Made by a program: the position numbers and the translations under genes. DNA of 62,000 nucleotides from Phoronis australis. Its lineage: Eukaryota; Phoronida; Phoronidae. Positions 46,881-58,485 of the stretch are shown piece after piece. The stretch is from the NCBI GenBank assembly GCA_002633005.1, contig NMRA01000046.1:998596-1060595 (forward strand). The letters run 5' to 3'. The notes under the pieces were generated by a model. It was not told the origin of the DNA, made no database searches, and was given only the letters and a program-made list of their open reading frames with translations. How positions within the stretch are numbered: the first letter of the stretch is position 1; each line of letters opens with the position of its first letter.

Positions 46881-47771
46881 TGATCCTCGACACCCATGAA
46901 ATGGTGGAAATATAATGTGCGTGTTTCCTGGTTTGAGACAAGAGCCCCAAAATCTTGACAATCTCCGACCAACCACATTGCTCAGTACACGCCAACTCAA
47001 CCATGAACCTTTGTATCGATTGTATATAAGAGTTCGCTATTTATTAGAATGGTTTAGTACGCTATTGATGTTTCAATGGTCAATTGCCTGGATTGCTGCT
47101 ATCAAATGCACTTACGAATAACCATTATGAATAATAAAATCATAAAGCAAACAGCATCAAAAATCAAAAGCACTTCCGAGTTGTAAAACGACTAGACACG
47201 TATGAAACGAGTATTTTCTTGCCACTAAAGCCGCGTAGTGATGTCTTGATGTTCTTACGTTTGACCAACCCATGTGCTCAAAAATTCAAGTACGACCAAA
47301 AACCATAAATAATTCTGATCTGTACCCGACTCATTGAAACTTGCGCATTCGAAGTTGACGTCATCGGACATATGATGATACTGGGATGACTTTATCTTTT
47401 TTAAACGGATAATGATGTCAATGATGGTGACAACAACGAGGACGACGCCGATGATGATGAGCTGTTTCTGGTAGTTCGTTATTCCACGAGATCACACTCG
47501 GCACAGACCAGCCGTGACATGGCATCTGACGAACCGGGTTCAAAGCCCAGGTACCATCTCTAGGTTGTGTTGGCAGCAGCAACTTAGTCGATACCAACTT
47601 CATTACTGGAAGTCAGGATCTAAATGATAAGTAGGTGTTTTTTAAGAAAAAGATTTTGCAATATATTATCCAGATTTCAACCATCTGAAATTTTGTTTAA
47701 TGTGTTCTACTTCGGGAATGATGGTAAATTTAGAAGAATGTACATAATTTGTTTAAAACTAACACCCATTC

Positions 47772-48020
47772 AGGAAATATCTAATATATCTAATATATAT
47801 ATCTAATATCTAGTGTATCTAATATATATATCTAATATCTAGTGTATCTAATATATATATCTAATATCTAGTGTATCTAATATATATATCTAATATCTAA
47901 TATATCTAATATATATATCTAATATCTAGTGTATCTAATATATATATCTAATATCTAATATATCTAATATATATATCTAATATCTAGTGTACCTAATATA
48001 TATATCTAATATCTAGTGTA
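47772..48020. repeat. AT-rich tandem repeat (CTAATATATATATCTAATAT)
   Basis: About eight units of 28-30 bp are built from CTAATATATATATCTAATAT and CTAGTGTAT; some lack the CTAGTGTAT block. The intergenic array could form hairpins in the AT blocks. Confidence 0.9.
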
Positions 48021-48329
48021 CCAAAGCAAATGACACTTCTCACGACTCGTTGCTTAGTTGCCCAACTTTTCTAAAACTCATAACGCCATAGTTTGGAAAA
48101 ACTCTTTAAATACAGGATTCACAAGTAGATCAACATATATACTTTACGCTTAATATATTTTGGGCACAATAATTATTTTTTTGCTGAAAATGTTTCGTTT
48201 TTACAATTGAAGAGATACAACAACAACAACAAAACAACAAAACGACAACGACGACGATAACAAAAACGTACAGTGCTTTAATACCAGTAGCCTTTTCTGA
48301 CATGTATGCCGAATACCACTTTTGGGCCA

Positions 48330-49690
48330 GTTTTTGTTAAAAGATGAATTAAGTGTCATAAATTCTATAGTGAAAATATTTCGACACGACAGAATGCTAG
48401 TCAAGCATTTTAAAGAGGAAACAAGAAGAATAATTCATTTAAAACAGCGTCTCGGACTAGATCAAGGGGGACTTCAAATGGTTAATATACATACTTTCAG
48501 CAAACCTTTAAAATTCGCCATGGCCCGTGCATATCTTGAAAGCGCTGCGTCTAAAAGTGGTCAATTACTGTACTCACTCTTGGTCAATTACTGTACTCTC
48601 TCTTGGTCAATTACTGTACTCACTCTTGGTCAATTACTGTACTTACTCTACCCATTCTTTAAAGAATTAAGTCGAAGTTAACTCTAATTAATAATTCCAA
48701 CTGGCGCGACGTATTTGGGAGTATGACAAATTTCTATAAGTAAATAATTGTTGCGAGTAAAGAAAACTTTTTGAATCAACCTTTGTGGTTTAATAGTAAC
48801 TTGGGGATCGGAGGCACAAGTGTTTTTATAAGTCTTGGTTTATAAAAGGCTTAAGATTTATCAGAGATATGTATACCTCTGATGGCGATTTCGTTAGTTT
48901 AGACCATATGATAACTGGGTTCGACGTAAAAAGCAGCTTTGTAGAACATAATGGGGTTGTTTCTATTCTAAGAAAGTTTCAAAAAGTCTATTTCAAAGCA
49001 AATTTAAAAGTGTTAATGTCTATTCTCCTTGCATGCATTTAGCAATTACTCACTTACGGAAAGATGTGCCGAAGGGTTGTATACATATTTGTTCTATCTT
49101 TAACGACATTAAGAAACCTTCCAAGTCAGAGTGTAAATGGGAAATAGAGTTAAAAGATAGTTTAGATTGGAAGAAAATATACGCATTGCCTTATGAAATT
49201 ACAAAAGATGAAAACATTAGATTGTTCCAATTTCGAATATTACACACGATTATTGCAACAAGACTTTTGGAAGCAAAACTACTTCAAACGTGTCTCATTG
49301 AGCTTCCCAACTGTCTCTCTTACAAACGTGTTATTCTTGGACTTTATGAGACACACGATTTTCTATTTAACATTTTACTATTACTAGCCAAACATTACAT
49401 TTACAAGGAGAGATATCACAAAAATAAACCTAATATCAGGAAGAGATGGTAATCTTCACAAGTTTGTTACATATACGTATGAATAATATAATGCTGAAAA
49501 ATTAATTGCATATAAAAATTTTGTATGTGACAGCTTCTCTAAAAAATGGAAGAAATTTATTGTTCACGTTAACTACATGTAGCAATTGTTTACTTTATAC
49601 ACGAAACGAGAATGGTCCCTCCTCAGGTGTGCATGTGTGAATGAAAGTATGTACTTATTTGTTTCTTTGTTTTTGTAATCGTACTGATAA
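48330..49690 (+). mobile_element. Decayed L1/Tx1-type LINE, 3' end of ORF2
   Basis: Plus-strand frames with many stops read RIIHLKQRLGLDQGGLQMVN, NSNWRDVFGSM, PLWFNSN, FIKGLRFIRDMYTSDGDF, then FQFRILHTIIATRLLEAKL and LLAKHYIYKERYHKNKPNI. This order is the C-terminal end of non-LTR reverse-transcriptase polyproteins of the L1/Tx1 type. The cysteines expected between the last two blocks are mostly lost. AATAAATATCTGAAAAAACG near 49690 may be the 3' tail. It is 5'-truncated and inactive. Confidence 0.75.
48558..48652. repeat. 23-bp tandem repeat inside the LINE
   Basis: The unit GGTCAATTACTGTACTCACT plus CTT occurs four times, an expansion within the dead ORF that keeps one frame open across it. 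Confidence 0.9.
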
Positions 49691-50729
49691 TAAATATCTG
49701 AAAAAACGACTCAGGATTGCTTGACATTTTTTTGAAAAATGAAATCTAAAACAACATCAAACAAAATCTGCGTAATATAAAGATGGTTTACATGGAAATG
49801 TAGCTCCCCATTCCAACTAGCTACGCGGAAGACTATAATTAAGTAATCGATTACAAATAAACTTTTGACACAGAACACACTCAAACATTTTTAAAGTTCT
49901 AGTGGTGCGAATGCTTTTGTATACGTCACACAAAAATGTTCCACTGTAGTCCCTTTCGCCGCCATGTTGATAGCCATCCTTAAAATTTGTTTAATTTTAA
50001 AACTGGTCTGTACGTCTACACTGCACTTTCAGCAAGAGACGTTTAACAGTGTTGCCTGGCAACAATGCGCAGGAGAAACACGTTGGTGTACTAATGCTCT
50101 AAAGCAAAAACTATTTTAAAACAATGAAATGTTGACAAATGATTTGCAGAGAAGGCTAGAAAAAGAATAGCTGTCAACGGCAATTTTTAGAATGTTCAGG
50201 GTTATTAGACAACCTGTTCGCAAACCTTTCAAACAGGCTGTGAGATTTTACTAATTAGCACAATTCAAAAACATGGAAGTGTAATACCCATTTCAGACGA
50301 AGGCTTACGATCGAACGATGATTATAGATTACAGGAAATACTATTGGTGCAGTAACTTTCAGAAATAACTTAGCTTGAGGTGTGTCATGTTACGACTGGG
50401 TCACGTTGTTTTGGCATAGTTGATGTCGACAAGATGTATATTTTTTGGAGCGGCATCGCAAACCATTTAAAGATGAAACTGTTCACGTGAAGAGGTCTTA
50501 TAAAGTCTTTGTTAAGCCGAGGGAAGCGTAGAAATAGATTCGTTTATTTTTCATGCACAAAACAGTAAGTGAACTCAACACAATGACGATTTTAAGAAGC
50601 TCTTTACAAGTGAGACTTATCAGCACGTGGATGGGAGTTTAAAAACTCCTAAGTCTGATAAGAAGCTCCGCACAGCAAAAAGTACGGCATCAGTGTTTCA
50701 TTTTTTATTTGTCAACAATATGCAAAGAG

Positions 50730-51456
50730 TCTTTTTATCATACTTCGTGTATTTGACAACGAACAATCTCCACTAAAATTTTAGAAAGACAAGACAACAA
50801 GACACTGCTGTAGGCCTCATGACAAGTATTCAGACACTGTTTCATATTTCTTCAATAATGACGTGACAGGCGCTATTCCAGCAGGTGTAGCAGTTTGAAA
50901 TGCCGTGCCCAGGACACGTGCCAACATTGAAACTCACGGGTATGGTACCAGCAAGGAGTGTAGTAGTATAGGAGAGTTCACTTGTGAGTTCGCTGTTACC
51001 GCTACTACTAGCGCCGCCAAGTGGTGAACAAGCTACGGTCAACCAGGAAGCGCCAAAACATTGGGGACGGACGCATTTTGCAGTGCGATAAATTGCATGA
51101 ATTCATCCACGAAAACCCCAGACGTGTCATTTTGTAGGTTTCCTAAGGATCCAGAAAGGTAAGGATTATCTGTTATTCAATAATATGATACATTGTCTTT
51201 CATTTTGTGTGTTCTGTTCACGGTTGTTAGACNTCTTTTTATCATACTTCGTGTATTTGACAACGAACAATCTCCAAATAAATTTTAGAAAGACAAGACA
51301 ACAAGACACTGCTGTAGGCCTCATGACAAGTATTCAGACACTGTTTCATATTTCTTCAATAATGACGTGACAGGCGCTATTCCAGCAGGTGTAGCAGTTT
51401 GAAATGCCGTGCCCAGGACACGTGCCAACATTGAAACTCACGGGTATGGTACCAGC
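50730..51456 (-). other. Assembly duplication around gap n at 51233, last exon of the CTHRC1-like gene
   Basis: Bases 50730-50952 and 51234-51456 are the same 223 bp with small differences (CTCCACTAAAATT against CTCCAAATAAATT). Both include the C-terminal codings GTIPVSFNVGTCPGHG to VIIEEI-stop. After GGTACCAGC the left copy diverges into THAP-encoding sequence, while the right copy continues as the intact exon. Two alleles or two contigs of one locus are the simplest reading. Confidence 0.85.
50953..51232 (+). mobile_element. Allele-specific insertion with THAP zinc-finger exon (P-element-like)
   Basis: Sequence present only in the left contig copy breaks the CTHRC1-like last exon at GGTACCAGC. 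About 100 bp in, the plus strand reads DAFCSAINCMNSS then TPDVSFCRFPKDPER at 51070-51158, followed by a GTAAGG donor. C-x4-C and the RFP block are the start of the C2CH THAP DNA-binding domain, found in host THAP proteins and at the N-terminus of P-element transposases. The expected start codon reads TTG, so the copy may be decayed or begin elsewhere. The other end is lost in the gap, so no target duplication can be shown. Confidence 0.55.
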
Positions 51457-53557
51457 CAGTGCCACCTTACACATCCCGTCGACTACAAAATAAAAGGTTT
51501 TCGGTGTTACCCTCTAGTTCTTCTAATCAAACGATACAGATTTTGAACGAGACTTTCACTCAAATTTATTTTATCCCAAAAGCAGTATTACAGGGACCCA
51601 TATTCCAACTGAAGTTTATTGAGCTACTGGCATGAGAGGAGTCCAGTTGGCATTACCCAAATGCCTGTATGGTTTGCGACGGGTTAGGAACAAAAACAAG
51701 TAATATACGTACACACACAAAACAACTACTTACACTGATGTTAATAATACAGAATATATGCTAGGAAGGTGTAATATTGAAAATGTCAGTATTTTACGTC
51801 AAAATTGGTTCTTGAGTGTTGGCGACCCTATAATTCGAAAGGTAGGTCAATGATGCAATATACTTTTTACCTTTTCTAATAAAAATGGATATTCATAGTA
51901 CTTACTGGTAACGTGTTGGTGTAAATTCAATTGTTTGTCTTTGTAAGTAACTGCATCAATTGTTGCTGGGTTTTTACATTCTTCGTTGTTGATTTTGAAA
52001 AACCATCGGCAACACCCAACAACATCGGAAGACTCAGAAACCTGTCTCAAGTTGCCGCTCCACATCACTTTCAAGGTTGAGTTGATCCTCTTCTTGAAAA
52101 ACTTCACCTCCTGCAAGTGCCGTTTTGCGGAATAACATATTAAAATGTCAAATTCTTTTGAGCTTTACTAAGCAGTAAAGGGATTTCATTGTGAACAAAA
52201 CTGACCGCGAGTAAGTCATAAAACGTTACCTTGATTTGCCCTTGATCAGTGTCCAGGTTTAGGTGTTTCCAATCATAATGTTCGATGTTTCTAAAAGACA
52301 AAGCATGAATACATGGGGGTGATGCCAACTCCTGAGATCATTGTTAATTACTCGCGCGTGATCAAAATCATAGGAATGTGCCACTTGATAATATCAGCTC
52401 AAGTTGGTTAGTCCGAAATATCAGCTCAAGTTGGTTAGTCCGAAATCTTCCTCTGACCTACAATAGCTTTTCGTAGAAGCAATATCAGTCCTTTCCAATT
52501 ATCACTGCAAAAGTCTGCAATGTTGATATTTCCACATTTTGAATGAACATTAGTCTGAGCATTTTGGTTACTTGTATTCTGGAAATTCATTGACCGCAAA
52601 TAAAGACACGAATACGGCTAGAAAGAACAGTTCTTGGACGTTGCACAAATCGCGTACGCGATACGAACAGGTGTGTTGAAAACCTACCTGGCGTGAGACT
52701 CCACCTTCTGAAAATAATGACAAGATATAAATTAGTAGAGGTCCGAAATAGTTATTTTTTAGATTAATTATTAACAAATTTTGGATACAACATAAGCTAA
52801 TTTAAGAAGCATTGAGGAATTTTAATATACTTATTTTAATTTTAATATACTCAATTATCCATCGTGATTGGTCGTGTAATTCAACTGAAAACATCTTTTG
52901 TTTGCTCACGAAAAATTGTAACTTACTTGTAAGCGTGCTTCAATTTCCTCAAGTTTATCTGTAAGAAATAATTCTTGCTATTTAATTAGAGATTTTGAAA
53001 CTTTGCGTGCTTCGATGTTCAGCCATATGCACTCACGAAACAACTGCTATTGGTAACATTTATTTTTTCTTGCGAAATTGCAACACAGTCAATTACTTAA
53101 CTAAAAAAAATTGTCAAATAAATCATAAATAATGGAACTTGGTGCGAGAAAATGGAAGTGGGATGACGCTTCTGTCTGATTAATTAATCAATTGCTAAGA
53201 CCGCATGTAGCATCGATGAGGAAATCAAAATGCAAGTAAATATGAGAATTGAGAATTTGTTTGGCTTGGTACCGACACACTAGGCGATGCAGATTCACCG
53301 ATCTTGCTCGCGCCTCATAAAGCGTATTAAGAAAAGCGGACCTACATTTCATTCAGAAACCTTCGTTGTTTTTTTAATTGATAAGGAAATTTCACCACAT
53401 TTTATTGAAATCAAGCCTTACGTTTACGCATTGATGGAAAACCGTTTCTATTCTGATAGACTTTAGTAACCACAACTTACCGTAGAGACACGTATCACGT
53501 TTTTCTGCATATACGGTAATAAAGGACGCCAAGAACCACACTACGAGAATTGGACAC
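51346..53557 (-). CDS. CTHRC1-like: CTHRC1-like secreted protein (six exons recognised)
   Basis: Minus-strand exons 53481-53557, 52927-52958, 52688-52707, 52230-52290, 51906-52110 and 51346-51482 join in phase to ~176 codons with a TGA stop. The N-terminal piece reads as a hydrophobic signal sequence (CPILVVWFLASFITVYA). Then comes a short charged helix, KLEEIEARLQ plus KVESHAR, and the C-terminal domain of collagen triple helix repeat-containing protein 1: YDWKHLNLD, RINSTLKVMWSGNLR, GCCRWFF, IDAVTYKD, VGTCPGHG, CWNSA and HVIIEE. In vertebrates CTHRC1 is an extracellular glycoprotein modulating Wnt/PCP and TGF-beta signalling. The collagen repeats are not seen. The start codon was not found: a first exon ending in phase 2 should lie above 53557. 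The last exon is duplicated across the gap at 51233. Confidence 0.82.
52388..52446. repeat. 27-bp two-unit tandem repeat
   Basis: ATATCAGCTCAAGTTGGTTA plus GTCCGAA occurs twice in tandem in the intron between the CTHRC1-like exons at 52290 and 52688. Confidence 0.85.
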
Positions 53558-56500
53558 CTAATCTTAAAGCAAAGTCTAATCTATTGTTTAGAAAACTCTT
53601 TACTTATACTGGACGCGATACAGGTTGTTGCTATTAGTTCAGTCGCTACAATTAATTTTCCAGGAACTAGAATTTGTTTATAATTTGTTCTGCAAACATT
53701 TCCTTCTGACACGCGGCAGGCCTGGTGGGTACGCGTCAACTTGTTACAACATCAATGGGTTCAAGAAAACTAGGCCTTATTTACCAAAACTATAATTTCA
53801 AGGCTGAGTTACACCACAAGATTTTACAGTATCTTTGGTTGCACTGTCTCGTATTCGGGGTAAGTCCGCTCACAATGACCATTCAGTTGTAGGGGTTATT
53901 TTTTGGGTTTCCCCATAAATTTTACTTTTGAACTTGAAAGAGCAATGGTAGTTAGGAAAAAATACTAAACTGGTGTGCTGTATGAAATTTCAAGCGGAAA
54001 GAATATCTATCTTAGTAAATAACAGTAAAAGGCAGGCAAACTCATGTCTAGTTTTAATTTACAAAATGTCCCTATTGTAATGATATCTTTCAAGAAATCA
54101 GACTCGTTCTGGAAAGAGTATCATCAAATACCATTACTGATGAATAACTTTAGTACAAGTCACATCATAACAAAACAAGAATGGATGCAATTAAACTCCT
54201 CGTAGGTCTTATTTGTCAATGAACTTTAATCCGTGGTTTTAGAAACTCAAATGTTCAGTTTTGATTTAAAGTGCTGGAAAAATGATCGATAGTAGGAAAA
54301 CTCATTTATGTTGGGGGCTGTCATTTACAAGATGTTCTTGCTATCTTTATGAGATAAATTATGTGTTTCAACTGTCGAAAACAAAGTAAAGAATGTTTTT
54401 TTAAAAATGAAGTTTAACTGCCTAGCAATCAATTATCGTTGAAATTTTGTTGGTACATCACCAAAAATTCAAAAACAAAATTTTTACATCGTTTTTTTTA
54501 ATTTCAAGAAAACATGATTTCAAAAGAAAGCAATTTTTGACCAAAAAGCTTCGCGTTAAAATTTGTGACTATTTTTTATCTAACAACAAAGCGGAATGAG
54601 TATCTTTAAAAGTTGCTAAACCATTTCGAATGACGTCACATTGTTCCTCATTTGCACACGTGCGCTGTGTAAATGCTGTTGAATTACGACCCTTGTCCAA
54701 ACATAACCTAAACATGTGATCGACAAAAATACCTCATTCGAGCGACAGTCTGGTTTACGTTAGAGAGGAATTTAGTTATCTGCATTTTCCATCCTAATTT
54801 CTCCCTCTCAACGCGTTCATTTTATTTTTGGAAAGTAAACGAAAAACAAAGTAAATGAGAATCCCAAAAATAAATCCGGTTTAGTAGTGGAAAATAAACA
54901 AGTTCAAACGCTAGTGTTTTTGTTGCTAATTTGAGTATGGACGGAGGTCATCAAAAGTTGTAGCTAGAGCAACCTCACCAAAATGAGTTCTCACCCCGCT
55001 TTCAGAAGGTTTTTAAAGAAACAGTTTAAAATAGTAAAACTGAGTGGTAATAAATTTAAAATATTACTTAGCACATAATGCAAAACTGCTTTCTGTAAAC
55101 TCAAAAACCTCCCGAAGACGCTTTGGGAGATATCGCCATGCATTGCATGCGAAGCAATAATATTGTTATGAACTACACACCGCAAAAATAATTAGAATAC
55201 ATTAGAACATTTTTTTTTCAATGAGCTCAGAGAGATCAATTTCGATCACATTTTCAGTCAAAATCAACCCTCAAACACGGACACTAAATACTCAAAACCG
55301 TCCAATATCATCATTAAGTTGCATCAAAACATTTTCCCTTCGAAAGCATACGGTTCAACAAATACAAGCACAAAATAAACCCATGGATAACACAGGGTCT
55401 TTTTATTTCAATAGAAAATAAAGATAAACTGTACACAAAATTAAAATTACATGCACAGCTAGCCCACTACTTTGATGAACGAAAGAGGAACTTTAGTACC
55501 TACAAGAAAACTTTTTTGAAATTACTTATTCAAACAGCAAAGAATCTTTATTTTCACAAAGAATTAAACAAAAGAAAACGTGATTCCAGCAAAACAAGGA
55601 ATGTGAACAAGAGTAATTTCAATACAAACAACTTTACAAATCTACCAAAGCACCAGAATACATAAACAAAAAACAAAACAAAACAGAAAAGATAACTGAT
55701 AAAACGTCAATAGCTCACGCGTATTAAAAAGACCAGAAAAGAAACCAATGCAGCACGGTTTGTAATTAAGTCATCAATTAATGCATTTCAGGAACGACTA
55801 TCAGCTCATGAACTTATACTCAAACAAATTCCACATTTAAGGTTCAGTGTGATCAAGGACTCTCAAACCGTTTTTAGTCCATGCAATGAGTTCTAACTAA
55901 CTCATAGGGTCATGGTATAAGTAGACCTACAGTGTGTCATTAGTAAGTCATAGTCCAAATTTTATTGACAGCAAAGACCAATTATTTTCTTATCGACACA
56001 CGGCCTTACCTAATCGTGAAACTACAAAAATATGTATAGAATATATTGAATAAAACCAACAAACTGGTCCCAAAATTGTCGTTGGCATCGAAAGAAATTA
56101 AAAAATTAACAATTGGTAGGGTTGTACATACAGTTTGGAGGATTTGGCGGCTAAACTTGTGATTATCGATGGGTTTTTTATATTACTTTTTATTTGCCAA
56201 TGTGGAGGATGACATGAATGGGAATGCCATACATGCGAATATTTAGGAGCGTGCGCATATATGTGATGTGCTTAGTTTTTGAAATATTATGTGAGTAGAA
56301 CTTGACTCGTCCGTTAGAAAATGATAGACATTGGGGGTGTATTCAACTAAGCACTGTAAATTTCGTATTTGGGACTTACTAAAGTATTCAGAACAGACAA
56401 AAATTTATGCAAGGGAAAGCCACCTGCGGGAGCTGACCTGCGCCTACAAGAGAATATTTGTAAAACTTTTCTTTTTGCCGACCATACAAGCGTACACCGT

Positions 56501-57151
56501 TGAAATTTTTCCATTACGGTTTGGAGAGATTTTGAAACATATTTTTTCTAAGTATTTTGTGTGATTGATTTGCATTTTACATGCTGATGGCGAAAGAAAT
56601 GTTCGTTCAACTGTCGTTCACATACAAAACAATGCAGTACAAAATAGACCAATCCAATGAAAGATAGGAAAAATGACGCTAAAATCTAAGACAGAACTTC
56701 CTATAAACGGTAATGCATCCAGAACAGATGAATGAGTGAGCGAAAGTAAATGTCGGAATGGTTGTCCGCAACCAATGAGCTACAATTACGGAACTTAATA
56801 AACGATTTGTCACATTGATGGCAACGATCAGGCTTCGCATATTGAATGTTCCCACTTCAAATGGATGGCGCACGAGCACTATCAATTGCCCCTGGCTTCG
56901 CTTGGGCATAGAACTGTAAAACTGCCCAGGGTTCTATGGCTTGCGTAAACATGATCGAAATATCCAAATGCGGGATATTGTGCAGACGCAGGAAGTCATG
57001 ACAGAGAACATATGCGCAGTGCATCGCCAAAAGCATTCACTTCCGGGTCATGTTTGGAATACGAGCAAGTGTCACAGGGCGATGCCCATTTTGATTCTTT
57101 TTCATCTTGTTTTAAAATTGTCTGTAACTGTCCAGTTTATTACAAGGAGCA
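53558..57151. other. Stretch without recognised genes
   Basis: AT-rich sequence upstream of the CTHRC1-like exons. The missing first exon and promoter of that gene should be here, but no convincing start with a phase-2 donor was identified. Open frames are short and not family-like. Confidence 0.5.
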
Positions 57152-57212
57152 ATGGCATCTGATACGAAGCACATGTTTATGAAATATGATGATGCTGACG
57201 AAGACATCTCTC
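57152..57212 (+). CDS. Possible first coding exon of an unidentified gene
   Basis: A strong start context (GAGCAATGG) opens MASDTKHMFMKYDDADEDIS and one further base before a GTAAGTGG donor at 57213. The acidic, short N-terminus is typical of a first exon. No downstream exon in phase was recognised before the window ends, so the rest may lie beyond 62000 on the plus strand. It could also be chance. Confidence 0.35.
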
Positions 57213-57675
57213 GTAAGTGGGCAACAGTTTATTTATAGTGTGATTGACTGTCGAATCAAATGGCATCTGACAGGTCATGTTTGAACGACACGAAAGTGCT
57301 GGATAAATGTATGATTCCTAATACCTTCGCATTATTACATGTTCATTTCGCAGAACAAGTGTACTGTAACCTTTTTGCCTCGAAGAACCCTCGTTACCGT
57401 ATCTGTTAATAAGTTGATCACTTCAATTAATCTTAGTCTCGGTTGGCTCTATGGATAGCCTGGCAACGCTGGCCTTGGCCTTACTGCCTTAAGTCTTTAG
57501 TCTGTCAGCGCCATAGTAGGGCGATGTTACTCCCCATCATGGCTGTCATGCTATGTATGCACTTAAACCTGGCACTGGTATGATGTACTCGTTGTTTCCC
57601 TGATTTAGAGATTTAGGTGTTGTAGACGGTCTTCTGATGATCACCTTTCGCGCATCAGTTATTCAGTTGCTAGCG

Positions 57676-57895
57676 GGGCAATTACAGCCGAATGGTTAGC
57701 ATACTTGACGGTTTTATCATTGCCACTGGTTTGATTTCCAGATCAGGTGATATTGGCATTTGTTACAATTGGCGTAGACGGCAAATGGACGTTCTACCGA
57801 AGCACTGCGAACTGAATGGTTGAACAGCTGAATGGTTATTTACCATGTTTGCCGATTTTATGACTGTTGCTTGTTCGATTCCCGTGTCGGGTGAT
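57676..57895 (+). mobile_element. tRNA-like SINE, two tandem tRNA-type heads
   Basis: Two similar blocks contain CGAATGGTTAGCATACTTG or CTGAATGGTTATTTACCATG (A-box region), followed ~35 bp later by GGTTTGATTTCC (57728-57739) and TGTTCGATTCCC (57872-57883), which fit the RNA polymerase III B box GGTTCGANTCC. Each ends with TCAGGTGAT or TCGGGTGATTTTGG. No intact cloverleaf is evident, so these are SINE-type relics, not tRNA genes. Confidence 0.55.
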
Positions 57896-57964
57896 TTTGG
57901 CGATTACTACACAGGCCATCACTGAGTAGCGGACCATCAGTCAATGGATGAAACCACCTTATCT

Positions 57965-58479
57965 CAGGGCTTGGAATTTTCCGCGGAAACGCGGATTTCC
58001 GCTTTTTTCAAATGTGCTTTCTGCTTTTTTTATAATATTTCCGCATAAAAAAAATCGGATTTGATATAAAATTTCTGCGGCAAATTCCTGTCATACCGCG
58101 GCGTTGCAGACGACGTTCACCTCGAAAAGCGGAAGTTGCTCTTTATGTTTCGGAGGAACGTAAATTGTCAACATTGCCGGGGCATCTGGGATAGCGTGGT
58201 GGGATTTTCAATGGCGTCTCGTGTTATTGTTAAGCGCGGCGACAAATACTACCGCTCTGCAGCCAAAAATGTGTAGGTTGGGAGTAGACGGGCGAGCTAA
58301 AAGGACACAGACGCATGCTACTGATGGTGGTAACGTTTTTTTTTTTTTCTTTAGTCCTCCCGATTTTTGTTGGGGAAAGGTTCACATTGACCAGTTCAAG
58401 GCTGGTTATCGGGCAATGATTTGGGCCGTAAAAGTTTCAAAGTTTCCGCGTCTTTTGTCATTGGTCATTCCAAGCCCTG
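57965..58479. mobile_element. 512-bp TIR MITE family, copy 2 (515 bp, 6-bp TSD)
   Basis: Same family, orientation and ends as 8550-9061 (CAGGGCTTGGAATTTTCC to ATTCCAAGCCCTG). It is flanked by TTATCT at 57959-57964 and 58480-58485. Small indels in the poly-T and poly-A tracts and a shorter right end (AAAGTTTCAAAGTTTCCGCG) distinguish it. No transposase. Confidence 0.88.
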
Positions 58480-58485
58480 TTATCT

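Noticed and set aside
47022-47032. TATATAAG as a TATA box on the plus strand
   Set aside because: No plausible plus-strand transcript or start exon lies downstream; the region is AT-rich.
47520-47545. GGGTTCAAAGCCC as a tRNA gene B box
   Set aside because: There is no A box at the right distance and no cloverleaf; at most a decayed SINE relic.
51061-51158. THAP exon as part of an ordinary host THAP gene
   Set aside because: It abuts a truncated CTHRC1-like exon in a contig end and lacks a proper ATG; insertion is simpler, though not proven.
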